From assembly GCA_963739625.1 (NCBI GenBank), contig CAVUAU010000011.1:434001-498000 (forward strand): a stretch of 64,000 bases of DNA, in the 5' to 3' direction. Of the stretch, positions 1 to 8,092 are shown in pieces; positions within the stretch are counted from its first letter, which is position 1, and each line of letters begins with the position of its first letter. Below the pieces are notes generated by a model that was not told the DNA's origin, made no database searches, and saw nothing but the letters and a program-made list of their open reading frames with translations. The translations under genes and the position numbers were made by a program. This stretch comes from Salinimicrobium sp963739625. GTDB lineage: Bacteria; Bacteroidota; Bacteroidia; Flavobacteriales; Flavobacteriaceae.

Positions 1-159
1 CTTGGAAAAAGGTATCTCGCCTTTGGCGGTCAGCTTATACAGATAGCTCCGGGAGATCCCGGTGTATTCACTTGCTTCTTCTAAGGACATTACCGTCTTA
101 CCAGCTCGGACCAGTTTTTCAATACGGTCCAGTTGCTCCAGAATTTTGATTTCGGTCAT
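1..159 (-). CDS. Excisionase-like helix-turn-helix protein (N-terminal part)
   Basis: The reading frame starts at 159 and runs off the window edge, giving 53 residues. It starts MTEIKILEQLDRIEKLV and continues with a compact HTH_17/MerR-like DNA-binding unit (SLEEASEYTGISRSYLYKL, then a KGEIPF wing). This is the layout of small excisionase or AlpA-like proteins carried by integrative elements of Bacteroidota. A tyrosine recombinase lies 2.3 kb away on the same strand, which supports a role in excision or control of the element. The family call is inference; the HTH pattern is seen directly. The C-terminus is not in the window. Confidence 0.7.
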   Translation of the reverse strand, partial: MTEIKILEQLDRIEKLVRAGKTVMSLEEASEYTGISRSYLYKLTAKGEIPFSK

Positions 160-499
160 GATATAAAGGTTCAAGGTTTAAAATGCGTTGATATGCGGTT
201 TCTGGAGCAAAACTAGGAAGGGAAAAAATCTGAAATGCGTACTTTACATACCTGGGTATGTATAATCGGTGGTGTGGTATGACTTTTTACGAGAAATAGG
301 AGGTAACTATATGATTATATGCTTCGGTATAATTCATGTTTCTGAGGTGATATTATATGCAAGTCCATATAATTTTCCGCTTTAGAATCTGGAAAGAAAT
401 CCTCAAAATGTTCTCTGCAAGCAATAGTTAATTCTCAATTCGCGATTCGCGAATCGCGAATTGAGAATTATTGTTATCTTTGTCTGAAATTGAATCATT
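160..499. promoter_or_regulatory. Intergenic region with 42-bp perfect palindrome and -7 box
   Basis: No gene is seen. Bases 429-470 form a perfect 42-bp palindrome centred between 449 and 450, built from repeated ATTCGCG/CGCGAAT words. A Bacteroidota -7 box TATCTTTG follows at 475-482, 18 bases before the ATG at 500. The palindrome therefore covers the place where the -33 element would be, which fits an operator for self-repression of the downstream pair. A second, smaller dyad ACATACCTGGGTATGT lies near 245-260. The palindrome and box are seen directly; the operator role is inferred. Confidence 0.7.
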
Positions 500-1012
500 A
501 TGAAGAAGCATAGTGGAATGAGGCCTCACGATGTTGCGGTTTTGCTGAAAATTGCAGCAAAAGCGGGAACAGATTGGTTTATGAAGGATCTGGCTTATGA
601 GCTGGGAATAAGCGCCAGTGAGATCAGCGAAAGCATTAATCGATCAATAATAGCCGGTTTAATATTTGAAGATAAGAAGCGGTTGATGAAATCTGCTTTA
701 CTAGATTTCCTTAGGTATGGCTTGCCTCATGTGTACCCTCAAAAACCTGGCTCCCTCGTGCGAGGATTACCCACCGCACACTCTGCAGCACCATTAAATA
801 ACCTTATTCAGGGGGAAGAACCGTATGTTTGGCCGTATGCTGAAGGTTCAGTCAGAGGTCAAGCCATAGAACCTCTTCATGTCAACGTTCCGAAGGCTTG
901 TCTAAAAGATCAGGTTTTCTATGAATACATGGTGCTCTGCGATGCTATACGAGTAGGTAAAGTAAGAGAAAAAAACATTGCACTTGAAGAACTAGAAAAA
1001 AGATTAAGTTGA
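500..1012 (+). CDS. Winged-HTH protein, putative antitoxin/regulator of the adjacent nucleotidyltransferase
   Basis: This 170-residue protein has an N-terminal MarR-like helix-turn-helix (about residues 10-65; core LAYELGISASEISESINRS). A middle segment carries the pattern RGLPTAHSAAPLN, then VWPYAEGSVRGQAIEPLH, and a C-terminal helical part follows (about residues 130-170). I know this type of protein as a frequent upstream partner of AbiEii-like nucleotidyltransferases, but it has no assigned biochemical role and lacks the length of a classical AbiEi antitoxin. It overlaps the next gene by 4 bases (TTGA), so the two are probably translationally coupled. The 42-bp palindrome just upstream is a likely binding site for it. 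Antitoxin function is inference. Confidence 0.65.
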   Translation: MKKHSGMRPHDVAVLLKIAAKAGTDWFMKDLAYELGISASEISESINRSIIAGLIFEDKKRLMKSALLDFLRYGLPHVYPQKPGSLVRGLPTAHSAAPLNNLIQGEEPYVWPYAEGSVRGQAIEPLHVNVPKACLKDQVFYEYMVLCDAIRVGKVREKNIALEELEKRLS

Positions 1013-1698
1013 AAAATACTATTATAAATAGAGAAGCTACTAAACGCGTAGCTCTTGCCTTGGGTGATCTAAATGAAAAGGTAGTGTTTGTAGGGGGAGC
1101 TATGATATGCTTATATATTGATGATCCCGCAGCCGAAGATGTCCGACCAACAAAGGACATTGACCTTACTTTTAGAATTGTTAGTACTGGTGAATTGGAA
1201 GAATTAAGAGAAGCCTTGTCAAATCGCGGTTTTTCTCAGTCATCTGAAGATGACGTTATCTGTAGATTTCGGTTAGGGGATATTAAAGTAGATGTAATGT
1301 CCACAAAAGAGGTTGGATGGGCTCCGGCTAATCCCTGGTTTGAGCCTGGATTTGAAAAGGCAATTCCTGTTCAGATTGAAGAACAAACAATCAGGATACT
1401 TCCTTTCACCTATTTTCTGGCAACAAAATTTTCTGCATTTTCAGCTAGAGGTGGGCGGGACCCAAGAATGAGCCACGACTTTGAAGATATTGTTTACTTA
1501 TTAAATTATACTTCTAATTTTAGAGAACAGATAAAAAACTCCCCTGATGAGGATGTGAAACTATATCTTATTGAATCCTTCAGCCCAATCCTACAAGATA
1601 ATAGATTACAGGAAGCAGTTATAGGAAATCTTTATTTTGAAAATCAAGGAGCAAGATTTGAGAGAATTATGAGAGATCTTAAAGCAATTGTAGACTAA
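1009..1698 (+). CDS. AbiEii/MenT-like nucleotidyltransferase, putative toxin
   Basis: This 229-residue protein shows the nucleotidyltransferase signature: VFVGGAMICLYIDD at about residues 26-39 (the GG loop) and RPTKDIDLTF at about 46-55, whose two Asp residues would bind metal. A further acidic strand IKVDVMS follows at about 93-99. The fold resembles AbiEii/MenT toxins, some of which modify tRNA ends. The start is a TTG that overlaps the TGA of the upstream HTH gene; the next in-frame ATG lies inside the catalytic core and is unlikely to be the start. Toxin activity and substrate are inferred from family and context only. Confidence 0.65.
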   Translation: MKNTIINREATKRVALALGDLNEKVVFVGGAMICLYIDDPAAEDVRPTKDIDLTFRIVSTGELEELREALSNRGFSQSSEDDVICRFRLGDIKVDVMSTKEVGWAPANPWFEPGFEKAIPVQIEEQTIRILPFTYFLATKFSAFSARGGRDPRMSHDFEDIVYLLNYTSNFREQIKNSPDEDVKLYLIESFSPILQDNRLQEAVIGNLYFENQGARFERIMRDLKAIVD

Positions 1699-1756
1699 GA
1701 TTTTTCACAATGACCAGACCTTTATTGGTGGTACCAATCAGAGCAGATATTTTTTT

Positions 1757-2482
1757 TCATTTCATTTCAATTTTGTTAAAGATAGTTATTAGCGTATCGT
1801 GATGTTTCGAAACTGTCGTTCGCGTAGGGGCGTTCTTGATAGTGCTGTATTTATAACTTTTCCCGTCTGGTCTTAGGATGAGCTTTGAAGAAGAAAAGAA
1901 GCTTTTAAGTGTAAGTGAATTTAATGGAAAGGTTCGTATGAGGCAATCATAAAATTCCCTGCTACTGGGGCCGTCCATATTAAGATGTATTCTCGAATTG
2001 TGGGTGTCCCAGCTCTTGGTGAGAACATTTATAAAATCCTGAAAAGAAGTTCTGTCGTTAAGCAGCAAATCATATTTAACCAGTTCATTGTACAACTTCT
2101 CAATCTGATTGTCAGAAGCCTTTATGTTGAAGCTATTGCTATTGATCTTAGTTGTTGTAATTTTTTGAGTTTGAAACGTGTCCGTAAATTTTTCAGTCCA
2201 CGATGAGTAGCAAAGGAGGAAGCCCGACGCAAAGGCTGCTAGCATGATCACCCGGATGAGAATATTTTGATTTTCATCTGTCATATTGTAGAAATACATA
2301 AGATGCATAAAAGCCAGTCCAACCAGATTAAATAGGATCCGGGGCTTTTCAATTCTCTTTTGGTAATTCCAGGAGTCATTTATAAAATAGCGCCCAATCC
2401 CTGGAACAATATGAATACCTATCCGCCCATAGATATAAATAAATGCAATCGCGGCCAAATATTGAAACAAATCAAAATTCAT
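1757..2482 (-). CDS. Hypothetical membrane protein on the integrated element
   Basis: I do not recognise this 241-residue protein. The N-terminal half has hydrophobic segments at about residues 5-25, 48-66 and 73-92, so it is probably anchored in the inner membrane. The C-terminal part (about 110-241) is soluble and Asn/Ser/Lys-rich, with a possible globular domain. Its start overlaps the end of the recombinase gene by 11 bases, so it is probably translated from the same message and belongs to the mobile element. A role in maintenance or immunity of the element is possible but not shown by the sequence. Confidence 0.55.
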   Translation of the reverse strand: MNFDLFQYLAAIAFIYIYGRIGIHIVPGIGRYFINDSWNYQKRIEKPRILFNLVGLAFMHLMYFYNMTDENQNILIRVIMLAAFASGFLLCYSSWTEKFTDTFQTQKITTTKINSNSFNIKASDNQIEKLYNELVKYDLLLNDRTSFQDFINVLTKSWDTHNSRIHLNMDGPSSREFYDCLIRTFPLNSLTLKSFFSSSKLILRPDGKSYKYSTIKNAPTRTTVSKHHDTLITIFNKIEMK

Positions 2483-3614
2483 AATCCATATCGAGTTCCG
2501 GAATCAAATAGGCTGCCTCTTTTTTCTTCTTGTCTACTATTTTAGCATAAACCTGGGTTGTTCTGATTTCCTTGTGGCCTAGGATCTTTGAAACGGTATA
2601 AATGTCGGCTCCATTTTCCAGCAGGAGAACAGCGTGAGTATGTCTGGCACTATGAAATGTGATGTGCTTTGTAATTCCCGCCCTCATACACCATCTAAGG
2701 ATCTCGGCATTAAAATGGGCTCCATATTTAAGTCCCTGAAAGACACGATCCTTTTCCTGCTCTCTTTTACCCATTAAACTTCTGGCCTGAGGAGAAATGA
2801 ATTGATATTCCTGCCCGGCGGTTTTTTTCTGCTTAAACATGAGTTGCGATTCATCTCCAGTATCTCGCACTTCAGACCAGGTCAGTTTATTAACATCACT
2901 CCATCGTAATCCAGTCAGGCAACTAAAAAGAAAAGCAGATTTAAGTATAGGATGTTTACATTCTGCCTTTACCATTGCCTGTAGTTCTTCCTGGGTAAGA
3001 TGTTCCCTTGATGTTTCACCCTCGGCAAAACCCTTAACAGCTGTCGCAAAATTTCTCCTGGTGTAACCATCCTCAAAGGCCTGTTTCAACGCCGCCTTAA
3101 ATTTATTAAAATAGGTGTATTTCGTATTTTGAGATAAAGGAGTATTTGACTTCGTCCTGGAATTTTTGTTTAAGAACTTTTTAAATCCTAGTACGAAATC
3201 TTCATCAATGTCCTCAAAGGTTATTTTTTTCTTCTTGCAGTAATCCTCAATATGATTTTGGGCGGCGTCCCAATTATCGTAATTTCCTTTACTCTCATAA
3301 CGCTCTTCCTTCAGTTTATCATAATAAGTAAGGAACAGTAATTTATCTTTTGACCTGTCTTTAATCCCGTATTTCCCCTGGGCATATTCAGCCCTGCGTA
3401 TAGATAAGATTTGTTCGGCTCTTAAGAGTGTTTCTTCATTTTCTTTTTTTTCGGAAGGTGTCTTTGGTGAAATGAATAGATACTCTTTTAAATATTCGAA
3501 TTCTCTGTTATTTTTTGATTTACCATTTTCATCTGTGATCTTTCCTTTATAGTAATCAATATAAAGACTATACTTTCCCGTTGTCAGTTTCTTTTTTCTA
3601 AGGTTTATTTTCAT
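2472..3614 (-). CDS. Tyrosine recombinase / integrase
   Basis: This 380-residue protein has the architecture of Bacteroidota phage/CTn integrases: an N-terminal arm-binding domain (about 1-90), a SAM-like core-binding domain (about 95-190) and a C-terminal catalytic domain. Catalytic residues are visible: Arg in TGLRWSDVNKL (about 235), HSARHTHAVLLLENGAD (HxxR box, about 320) and LGHKEIRTTQVYAKI with the nucleophile Tyr (about 357). It would cut and rejoin DNA at the attachment sites of the element. It lies at the edge of the element, 222 bases from the mnmE stop, with an array of GGTGCAC sites in front of it. Confidence 0.93.
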   Translation of the reverse strand: MKINLRKKKLTTGKYSLYIDYYKGKITDENGKSKNNREFEYLKEYLFISPKTPSEKKENEETLLRAEQILSIRRAEYAQGKYGIKDRSKDKLLFLTYYDKLKEERYESKGNYDNWDAAQNHIEDYCKKKKITFEDIDEDFVLGFKKFLNKNSRTKSNTPLSQNTKYTYFNKFKAALKQAFEDGYTRRNFATAVKGFAEGETSREHLTQEELQAMVKAECKHPILKSAFLFSCLTGLRWSDVNKLTWSEVRDTGDESQLMFKQKKTAGQEYQFISPQARSLMGKREQEKDRVFQGLKYGAHFNAEILRWCMRAGITKHITFHSARHTHAVLLLENGADIYTVSKILGHKEIRTTQVYAKIVDKKKKEAAYLIPELDMDYEF

Positions 3615-3657
3615 GACTCGCTTCTTTCTAATAAAGATAAGAGAAAAAAGTTGGTTG

Positions 3658-3727
3658 GGTGCACTTTGTGCACCTCATTGATGAAATTTAACAACGGGGT
3701 GCACTTTAGGTGCACAATGGGGTGCAC
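3658..3727. repeat. Array of five GGTGCAC heptamers upstream of the integrase
   Basis: GGTGCAC occurs at 3658, 3698, 3709 and 3721 and in inverted form (GTGCACC) at 3668. The first two form the palindrome GGTGCACTTTGTGCACC. The last three are direct copies 11 and 12 bases apart, close to one helical turn. Location between the integrase start and the likely attachment site suggests arm-type recombinase or excisionase sites, or an integrase operator. The role is inference. Confidence 0.6.
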
Positions 3728-3755
3728 AATGCATAAATATGAGAAAATATAAAAA

Positions 3756-3790
3756 ATAATAATGGGGCTCTAAAGCCCCATTATTATTAT
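3756..3790 (-). terminator. Hairpin terminator after mnmE
   Basis: AGCCCC/GGGGCT with a CTAA loop, extended by complementary AATAAT/ATTATT arms, makes a stem at 3756-3787. It lies 47 bases past the mnmE stop. The stem is A/T-flanked on both sides, so it could act in both directions. Confidence 0.7.
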
Positions 3791-3836
3791 ATTTAATTAC
3801 ATTTGAAGGTAAAAAATACCAAATAAAATTTGCTGT

Positions 3837-5257
3837 TTATTTTCCAATACAAAAATTCGCAAAAATATTCCCCAGCAGATCGTCATTGGTGATCTCCCCG
3901 GTGATCTCGCCGAAGTAGTGCAGTGCTTCGCGGATGTCGATAGCCAGCAGGTCTCCCGAGAGGTCATTGTTCAATCCATCCTGTACCTTGTTGATCTCTT
4001 CCAGGGCGCTTAAAAGGGCATTGTAATGCCGGGTGTTGGTGACGATGGTGTTGTTGTTGCGCAGTTCCCCGGTGTTGACGAATTCCAGCAGTTTTTGCTG
4101 CAGATCTTCGACACCTTTTCCTGTCTTGGCAGAGATAGTATTGAGATCTTCGAGATCTGAGATCTGAGATTTTCTAATTCTCGTCATTCAGATGATCTAC
4201 TTTATTGGCCAATATAAGCAGGTTTTTGAGGAAATTTATTTTTAATCTTTTCAATTTCAACTCTGACCTGAGCATAGTCTCCCCCTTTGGGGGAGATGCC
4301 GGAGGCAGAGGGGGATGAGGGAGTTGAAGCATCAAACAGATAAAGCACAACCTGCGCTTGAGAGATCTTCTCAAAGGTCCTTTTGATCCCGATGCTTTCC
4401 ACCACATCTTTGGTCTCCCTGATCCCCGCGGTATCGATGAACCTGAAGCCCACGCCGCCAATGGAGATCTCGTCTTCAATGGTGTCGCGCGTTGTTCCGG
4501 CAATCTCTGAAACAATGGCACGTTCCTCGTTTAAAAGGGCATTTAAGAGCGTGGATTTTCCCACGTTGGGTTCGCCAACAATGGCTACGGGAATTCCGTT
4601 TTTTAAGACGTTGCCCACGGCAAAGGAATCGATTAGCCTTTTCAGTACATTCTGAATCCGGCTTACCAGCTTCCTGAACTCATCGCGGTTGGCGAATTCC
4701 ACGTCTTCTTCGGCGAAGTCGAGTTCCAGTTCGATGAGAGAAGCGAAATTCAGCAGCTCCTGCCGCAGCTTCTGGATCTCGTTGGAGAATCCGCCGCGCA
4801 TTTGTTGCATGGCCATCTGGTGGCTCGCCTGGTTTTCCGAAGAGATCAAATCGGCCACGGCCTCTGCCTGACTAAGATCCATTTTTCCGTTAAGAAAGGC
4901 GCGCAGAGTAAATTCCCCGGCTTCGGCAGCGCGACATCCCTTCCTGATCAACAGCTGAATGATCTCCTGCTGAATGTAGGGGCTGCCGTGACAGGAGATC
5001 TCGATGGTATTTTCACCGGTGTAAGACTTTGGTCCGTGGAAAACTGAAACCAGGACTTCATCCAGAATACGTTCACCGTCAATGATATTCCCCAGGTGCA
5101 GCGTGTGAGTATGCTGCTCCCGCAGATCTTTCCTGCTCTTCGCTTTAAAAACAGGCGCTACAAGATGAATGGCATCGGGACCCGAAATACGGATGATGGC
5201 AATTGCTCCCGCTCCTGATGGAGTTGCGAGGGCAACGATGTTGTCGTTCAGTTTCAT
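3837..5257 (-). pseudogene. mnmE: mnmE, tRNA modification GTPase, broken by two +1 frameshifts
   Basis: MnmE with MnmG makes the carboxymethylaminomethyl group on U34 of certain tRNAs. The frame starts at 5257 (MKLNDNIVALATPSGAGAIA), has the folate-binding domain, and GTPase motifs GEPNVGKS, TTRDTIED and DTAG. The G4 motif NKVD sits in a second frame and the C-terminal part, ending in the diagnostic CIGK, in a third. Both shifts are net +1: one near 4221 (just before LLILANKVD) and one near 4176 (just before KSQISDLEDLN). Removing two bases restores about 472 residues, the family length plus a short insert. The conserved sequence on both sides argues for sequencing insertions rather than decay. 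A low-complexity stretch SPSASGISPKGGD between G3 and G4 comes from a palindromic repeat. Confidence 0.9.
4279..4322. repeat. Palindromic intergenic-type repeat inside mnmE
   Basis: CTCCCCCTTTGGGGGAG at 4279-4295 followed by a GCCGGAGGC/AGAGGGGGA tail resembles repeats found between genes in this window (27309-27350, 32707-32750, 33080-33122). Here it lies within the MnmE GTPase domain and reads through in frame, adding about 13 residues between G3 and G4. Confidence 0.6.
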
Positions 5258-5653
5258 GCTGCAAAAGTAACGAAATGATGTTAGAAGTACGAAGTTGTGA
5301 GTTCTGATGGAGTGATGGACTAACGGTGTGACGAAGTGATGCTGTGATGAACAACTGCTCAGAAAAACCATCTTAAAATCGTCATTGCGAGGGAGGGGAC
5401 AGCCCGACCGCGGCAAGTTCACGGTAGGGATTAGACGCACTATGTCAACATTAGATCTACTTCTGAAGGAGGAGATTGCTTCAGTCGCCGGTTTGAATCC
5501 CTTGCCGGCCGGGATGCGGGTTCGCAAAGACCGGTAATGAAAAACGGTTTCTCACAGGTTGAAATTGCCACCTGCAACAAAAAATTCACTATCTTTTATA
5601 GCATAGTACTATATAAAAGCGTATATTTGAACATAATCATCAATCAAATCAAA
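5258..5653. repeat. Intergenic repeats between mnmE and the DUF4870 gene
   Basis: No gene is supported. Bases about 5276-5350 hold degenerate runs of the TTAGAAGTACGAAG and GTGATG kind. Bases about 5385-5530 form a longer element that starts GTCATTGCGAGGGAGG and ends in a partly inverted TTCGCAAAGACCGG, like the CGTCATTGCGAG repeats widespread in Bacteroidota. A good -7 box TATATTTG lies at 5622-5629, suitable for the downstream gene. Confidence 0.55.
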
Positions 5654-6016
5654 ATGGATTATTCAAATGCAACCATCATGAGAGAGGACAAACAGTTACT
5701 AATGTTGACCCACCTTAGTCAACTTTTGAACCTGGTAACGGGCTTTGGCGGATTCATCGTTCCGCTTATAATCTGGCTCACCCAAAAGGAAAAGGTGTTG
5801 GGAATGGACACTCATGGCAGAATGGTACTCAATTTCCAGATGTCCCTGTTCATCTATTCCATAGTGTCAATTCCTTTGATCGCCCTGTTCGGTTTGGGAA
5901 TATTCCTGCTGATAGGTATCGGGATCATCTCCATTGTTTTTCCTATTGTGAATGCGATAAAAGTAAACGACGGGGATATTCCGTCTTATCCTTTGACAAT
6001 ACGAATCCTCAAATAA
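5654..6016 (+). CDS. DUF4870 family membrane protein
   Basis: This 120-residue protein starts at 5654 (MDYSNATIMREDKQLLMLTH); the longer upstream frame is poorly coding and lies over the promoter. It has the DUF4870 pattern: LTHLSQLLNLVTGFGGFIVPLIIWLTQ (first membrane segment, about 17-41), an amphipathic HGRMVLNFQMS helix, and a second hydrophobic hairpin (about 66-100) ending NAIKVNDGD. The family is of unknown function, in the inner membrane of many bacteria. The -7 box at 5622-5629 supports the chosen start. Confidence 0.85.
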   Translation: MDYSNATIMREDKQLLMLTHLSQLLNLVTGFGGFIVPLIIWLTQKEKVLGMDTHGRMVLNFQMSLFIYSIVSIPLIALFGLGIFLLIGIGIISIVFPIVNAIKVNDGDIPSYPLTIRILK

Positions 6017-6241
6017 GAAGTTAGAAGTACGAAGTTAGAAGGTAGAAATGGGAGGTTAGAATGTTTCCCACCCGTCCTGCCTACCGGCAGGCAGGCCTGC
6101 GGACATCCCGAAAAAATATCGGGACAGGATTCCTCAATCGAGAAATCCCACCCCGCCTTTCAGGCACCCCTCCCCGGAGGGGACGGAAAGTATGAAATTT
6201 GAAAACCACAAGTCCCCTTTAGGGGATTTAGGGGTAAAACT
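6017..6241. repeat. Palindrome-rich intergenic region
   Basis: No gene is seen. The region holds TTAGAAGTACGAAGTTAGAAG-type degenerate repeats (6019-6060), a CCTGCCTACCGGCAGGCAGG palindrome with a CCCGA/TCGGG hairpin (about 6068-6128), a CCTCCCCGGAGGGG palindrome (about 6170-6182) and a CCCTTTAGGGG palindrome (about 6216). The same families recur near 8.77 and 11.6 kb. Confidence 0.55.
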
Positions 6242-6280
6242 AAAAGACCTTTGAAAAATGTCATTTTCAAAGGTCTTTTT
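6242..6280. terminator. Bidirectional terminator between DUF4870 gene and dnaN
   Basis: A 16-bp perfect stem (AAAAGACCTTTGAAAA at 6242-6257 with its complement at 6264-6279) encloses a 6-base loop and is flanked by A and T tracts. It lies between two convergent genes and should stop transcripts from both sides. Confidence 0.85.
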
Positions 6281-6347
6281 TATCTAACAGCCACCGTAGG
6301 TGGCGATCTAAAATCTAATATCTAAAAGCGCAGCGGTCTAAACAGCT

Positions 6348-7466
6348 TTAGCTGTTTAACATCACCGGCATCACCAGCATGGTCACTTTTTCTCCTTCGT
6401 CGAGTCCGTCAACAGGAGTAAGGATTCCGGCGCGGTTTGGCAGGCTCATTTCCAGTTGTACCTCATTTGCATTCAGGTTAGAAAGCATTTCGGTAAGGAA
6501 ACGGGAGTTGAAGCCAATCTGCATATCGTCGCCCTGGTAAGAACAGGTCAGACGCTCTTCGGCTTTGTTGCTGTAGTCCACATCTTCCGCAGAAATATTT
6601 AATTCCGCTCCGGCGATCTTCAAACGCACCTGGTGCGTGGTCTTGTTCGAGAAGATAGAAACCCTTTTTACAGAGCTTAAGAACTGTCCGCGGTCAATCA
6701 CCAGTTTGTTAGGATTTTCCTTCGGAATTACCGCTTCGTAGTTTGGATATTTTCCGTCGATCAATCTACAAACCAGCGTGGTATCTTCAAAAGTAAAGCG
6801 GGCGTTCGAATCGTTATACTCGATGGTCACCTCGCTGTCTGATCCTGAAAGAATTCCTTTCAGAAGGTTCAGCGGTTTTTTCGGCATGATGAATTCCGCA
6901 GTCTGAGACGCAGAAATGTCATTTCGGGAATATTTTACCAGCTTATGAGCATCTGTAGCCACAAAAGTCAGGTGGTCTGGCGTGAACTGGAAGAAAACCC
7001 CGCTCATCACCGGCCTTAAGTCGTCATTACCCGAAGCAAAAATGGTCTTGCTAATAGCAGTCGCCAAAACATCGCCCTGGATGGTAGTGCTGCTTGGTTC
7101 TTCAAGCGCCACAGCCTTAGGGAATTCTTCGCCACCCGCATAAGCAAGCGCGTATTTCCCATGGTTAGAGCTCAATTCAATGGTGTTATTGTCCTCAACT
7201 ACAAACGTCAGCGGCTGCTCAGGAAAAGTCTTCAAAGTCTCCAGCAGCAAACGTGCGGGCACTGCGATCTTTCCTTCAGATTCTGATTCTACATTAAGTT
7301 TTGCAGACATGGTAGTCTCCAGGTCTGATGCCGAGACGGTCAATTCATCCTGGTTAAGTTCAAAAAGAAAGTTATCCAGAATAGGAAGCGTGTTGTTGTT
7401 GTTGATCACTCCCCCGAGTATTTGTAGCTGTTTCAGCAAATAAGTGCTTGATACAATAAATTTCAT
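6348..7466 (-). CDS. dnaN: DNA polymerase III beta subunit (sliding clamp)
   Basis: This 372-residue protein matches the bacterial beta clamp over its whole length: MKFIVSSTYLLKQLQILGGVI at the start, three tandem clamp domains, LRPVMSGVFFQ at the second domain, and the C-terminal tail GEKVTMLVMPVML, close to the usual hydrophobic end that lines the partner-binding pocket. It forms the ring that tethers the replicase to DNA. A TATATTTG -7 box lies on the minus strand at 7501-7494, about 30 bases before the start. Neighbours are unrelated, as is usual for dnaN in this group. Confidence 0.97.
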   Translation of the reverse strand: MKFIVSSTYLLKQLQILGGVINNNNTLPILDNFLFELNQDELTVSASDLETTMSAKLNVESESEGKIAVPARLLLETLKTFPEQPLTFVVEDNNTIELSSNHGKYALAYAGGEEFPKAVALEEPSSTTIQGDVLATAISKTIFASGNDDLRPVMSGVFFQFTPDHLTFVATDAHKLVKYSRNDISASQTAEFIMPKKPLNLLKGILSGSDSEVTIEYNDSNARFTFEDTTLVCRLIDGKYPNYEAVIPKENPNKLVIDRGQFLSSVKRVSIFSNKTTHQVRLKIAGAELNISAEDVDYSNKAEERLTCSYQGDDMQIGFNSRFLTEMLSNLNANEVQLEMSLPNRAGILTPVDGLDEGEKVTMLVMPVMLNS

Positions 7467-7974
7467 TGGCTTGATAATAAGTTAATCCAGATACAAATAT
7501 ATCTTAATCGTTGAAAAATAGGGGTAGGCCTTCTTACTTTTTATTAACAGAAAAACCGAGGTTTAGTGATTCAAGATCCTGAAAAACAGGTTTTTAAAAA
7601 TGATATTTCTGAAGGATTGTTAATAAATCTGTAGATTCAAAATTTCGGGTTCAATATTCAAGGTTGAGATGGGGTGTCAAAAAAGCTGTGACGGAGTGAT
7701 GAAGTGATGCTGTAATATTGCCTGTTGCAGTTGAAAATTACCGGGTTAAAAAAATCAAGGTTTAGAAGAGGTACCAAAAAGAGCATTTTAAGCTGTAGAC
7801 CTGCGAGGTTTTTACAACCTCGTAGGTCTGAAAAAGTGACCAGTATTCTTCTTCAGACCTACCAGGTGAAAAAAAGACCTTGCAGGTCTGGTTGAAAAAG
7901 AGCTGTCAAAAAGGGCATTTTTGGAGGACGTTTAATTTAAGCCACCAATGCACTAATGTTCTTTCTGAAGAATT

Positions 7975-8092
7975 CATCCTGAAGGGATGATATTTTTATA
8001 GCAATTGGTAAGCATGCCTATTCGACCCCGATGGGGTCGTATTCTTTCGGTACGTATTTTCATTCTATAAACATGCGAATCCTTCTGATTCA
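7975..8092. repeat. Three-hairpin repeat element, copy A
   Basis: Three small stem-loops follow each other at about 50-base spacing: CATCCTGAAGGGATG (7975-7989), CGACCCCGATGGGGTCG (8023-8039) and GAATCCTTCTGATTC (8077-8091). The first and third stems carry mismatches compared with the later copies. Confidence 0.75.

Larger units (their letters stand above)
1..3730. mobile_element. Right end of an integrative element (partial)
   Basis: An excisionase-like HTH protein, a toxin-antitoxin-like pair, a membrane protein of no known function and a tyrosine recombinase lie together, abutting the 3' end of the housekeeping gene mnmE. Recombinase-at-the-edge is the usual arrangement for an integrated element, so one border probably lies between the recombinase start (3614) and the mnmE stop (3837). 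The other border is outside the window and no duplicated attachment sequence could be identified, so the exact junction and the type of element are unknown. Confidence 0.55.

Noticed and set aside
3837..4187. C-terminal frame of MnmE as a separate gene
   Set aside because: It starts within a conserved domain and carries the MnmE tail CIGK; it is the continuation of mnmE.
5537..5653. Upstream extension of the DUF4870 protein
   Set aside because: The extension covers the -7 box at 5622-5629 and has a composition unlike the family; the ATG at 5654 fits better.
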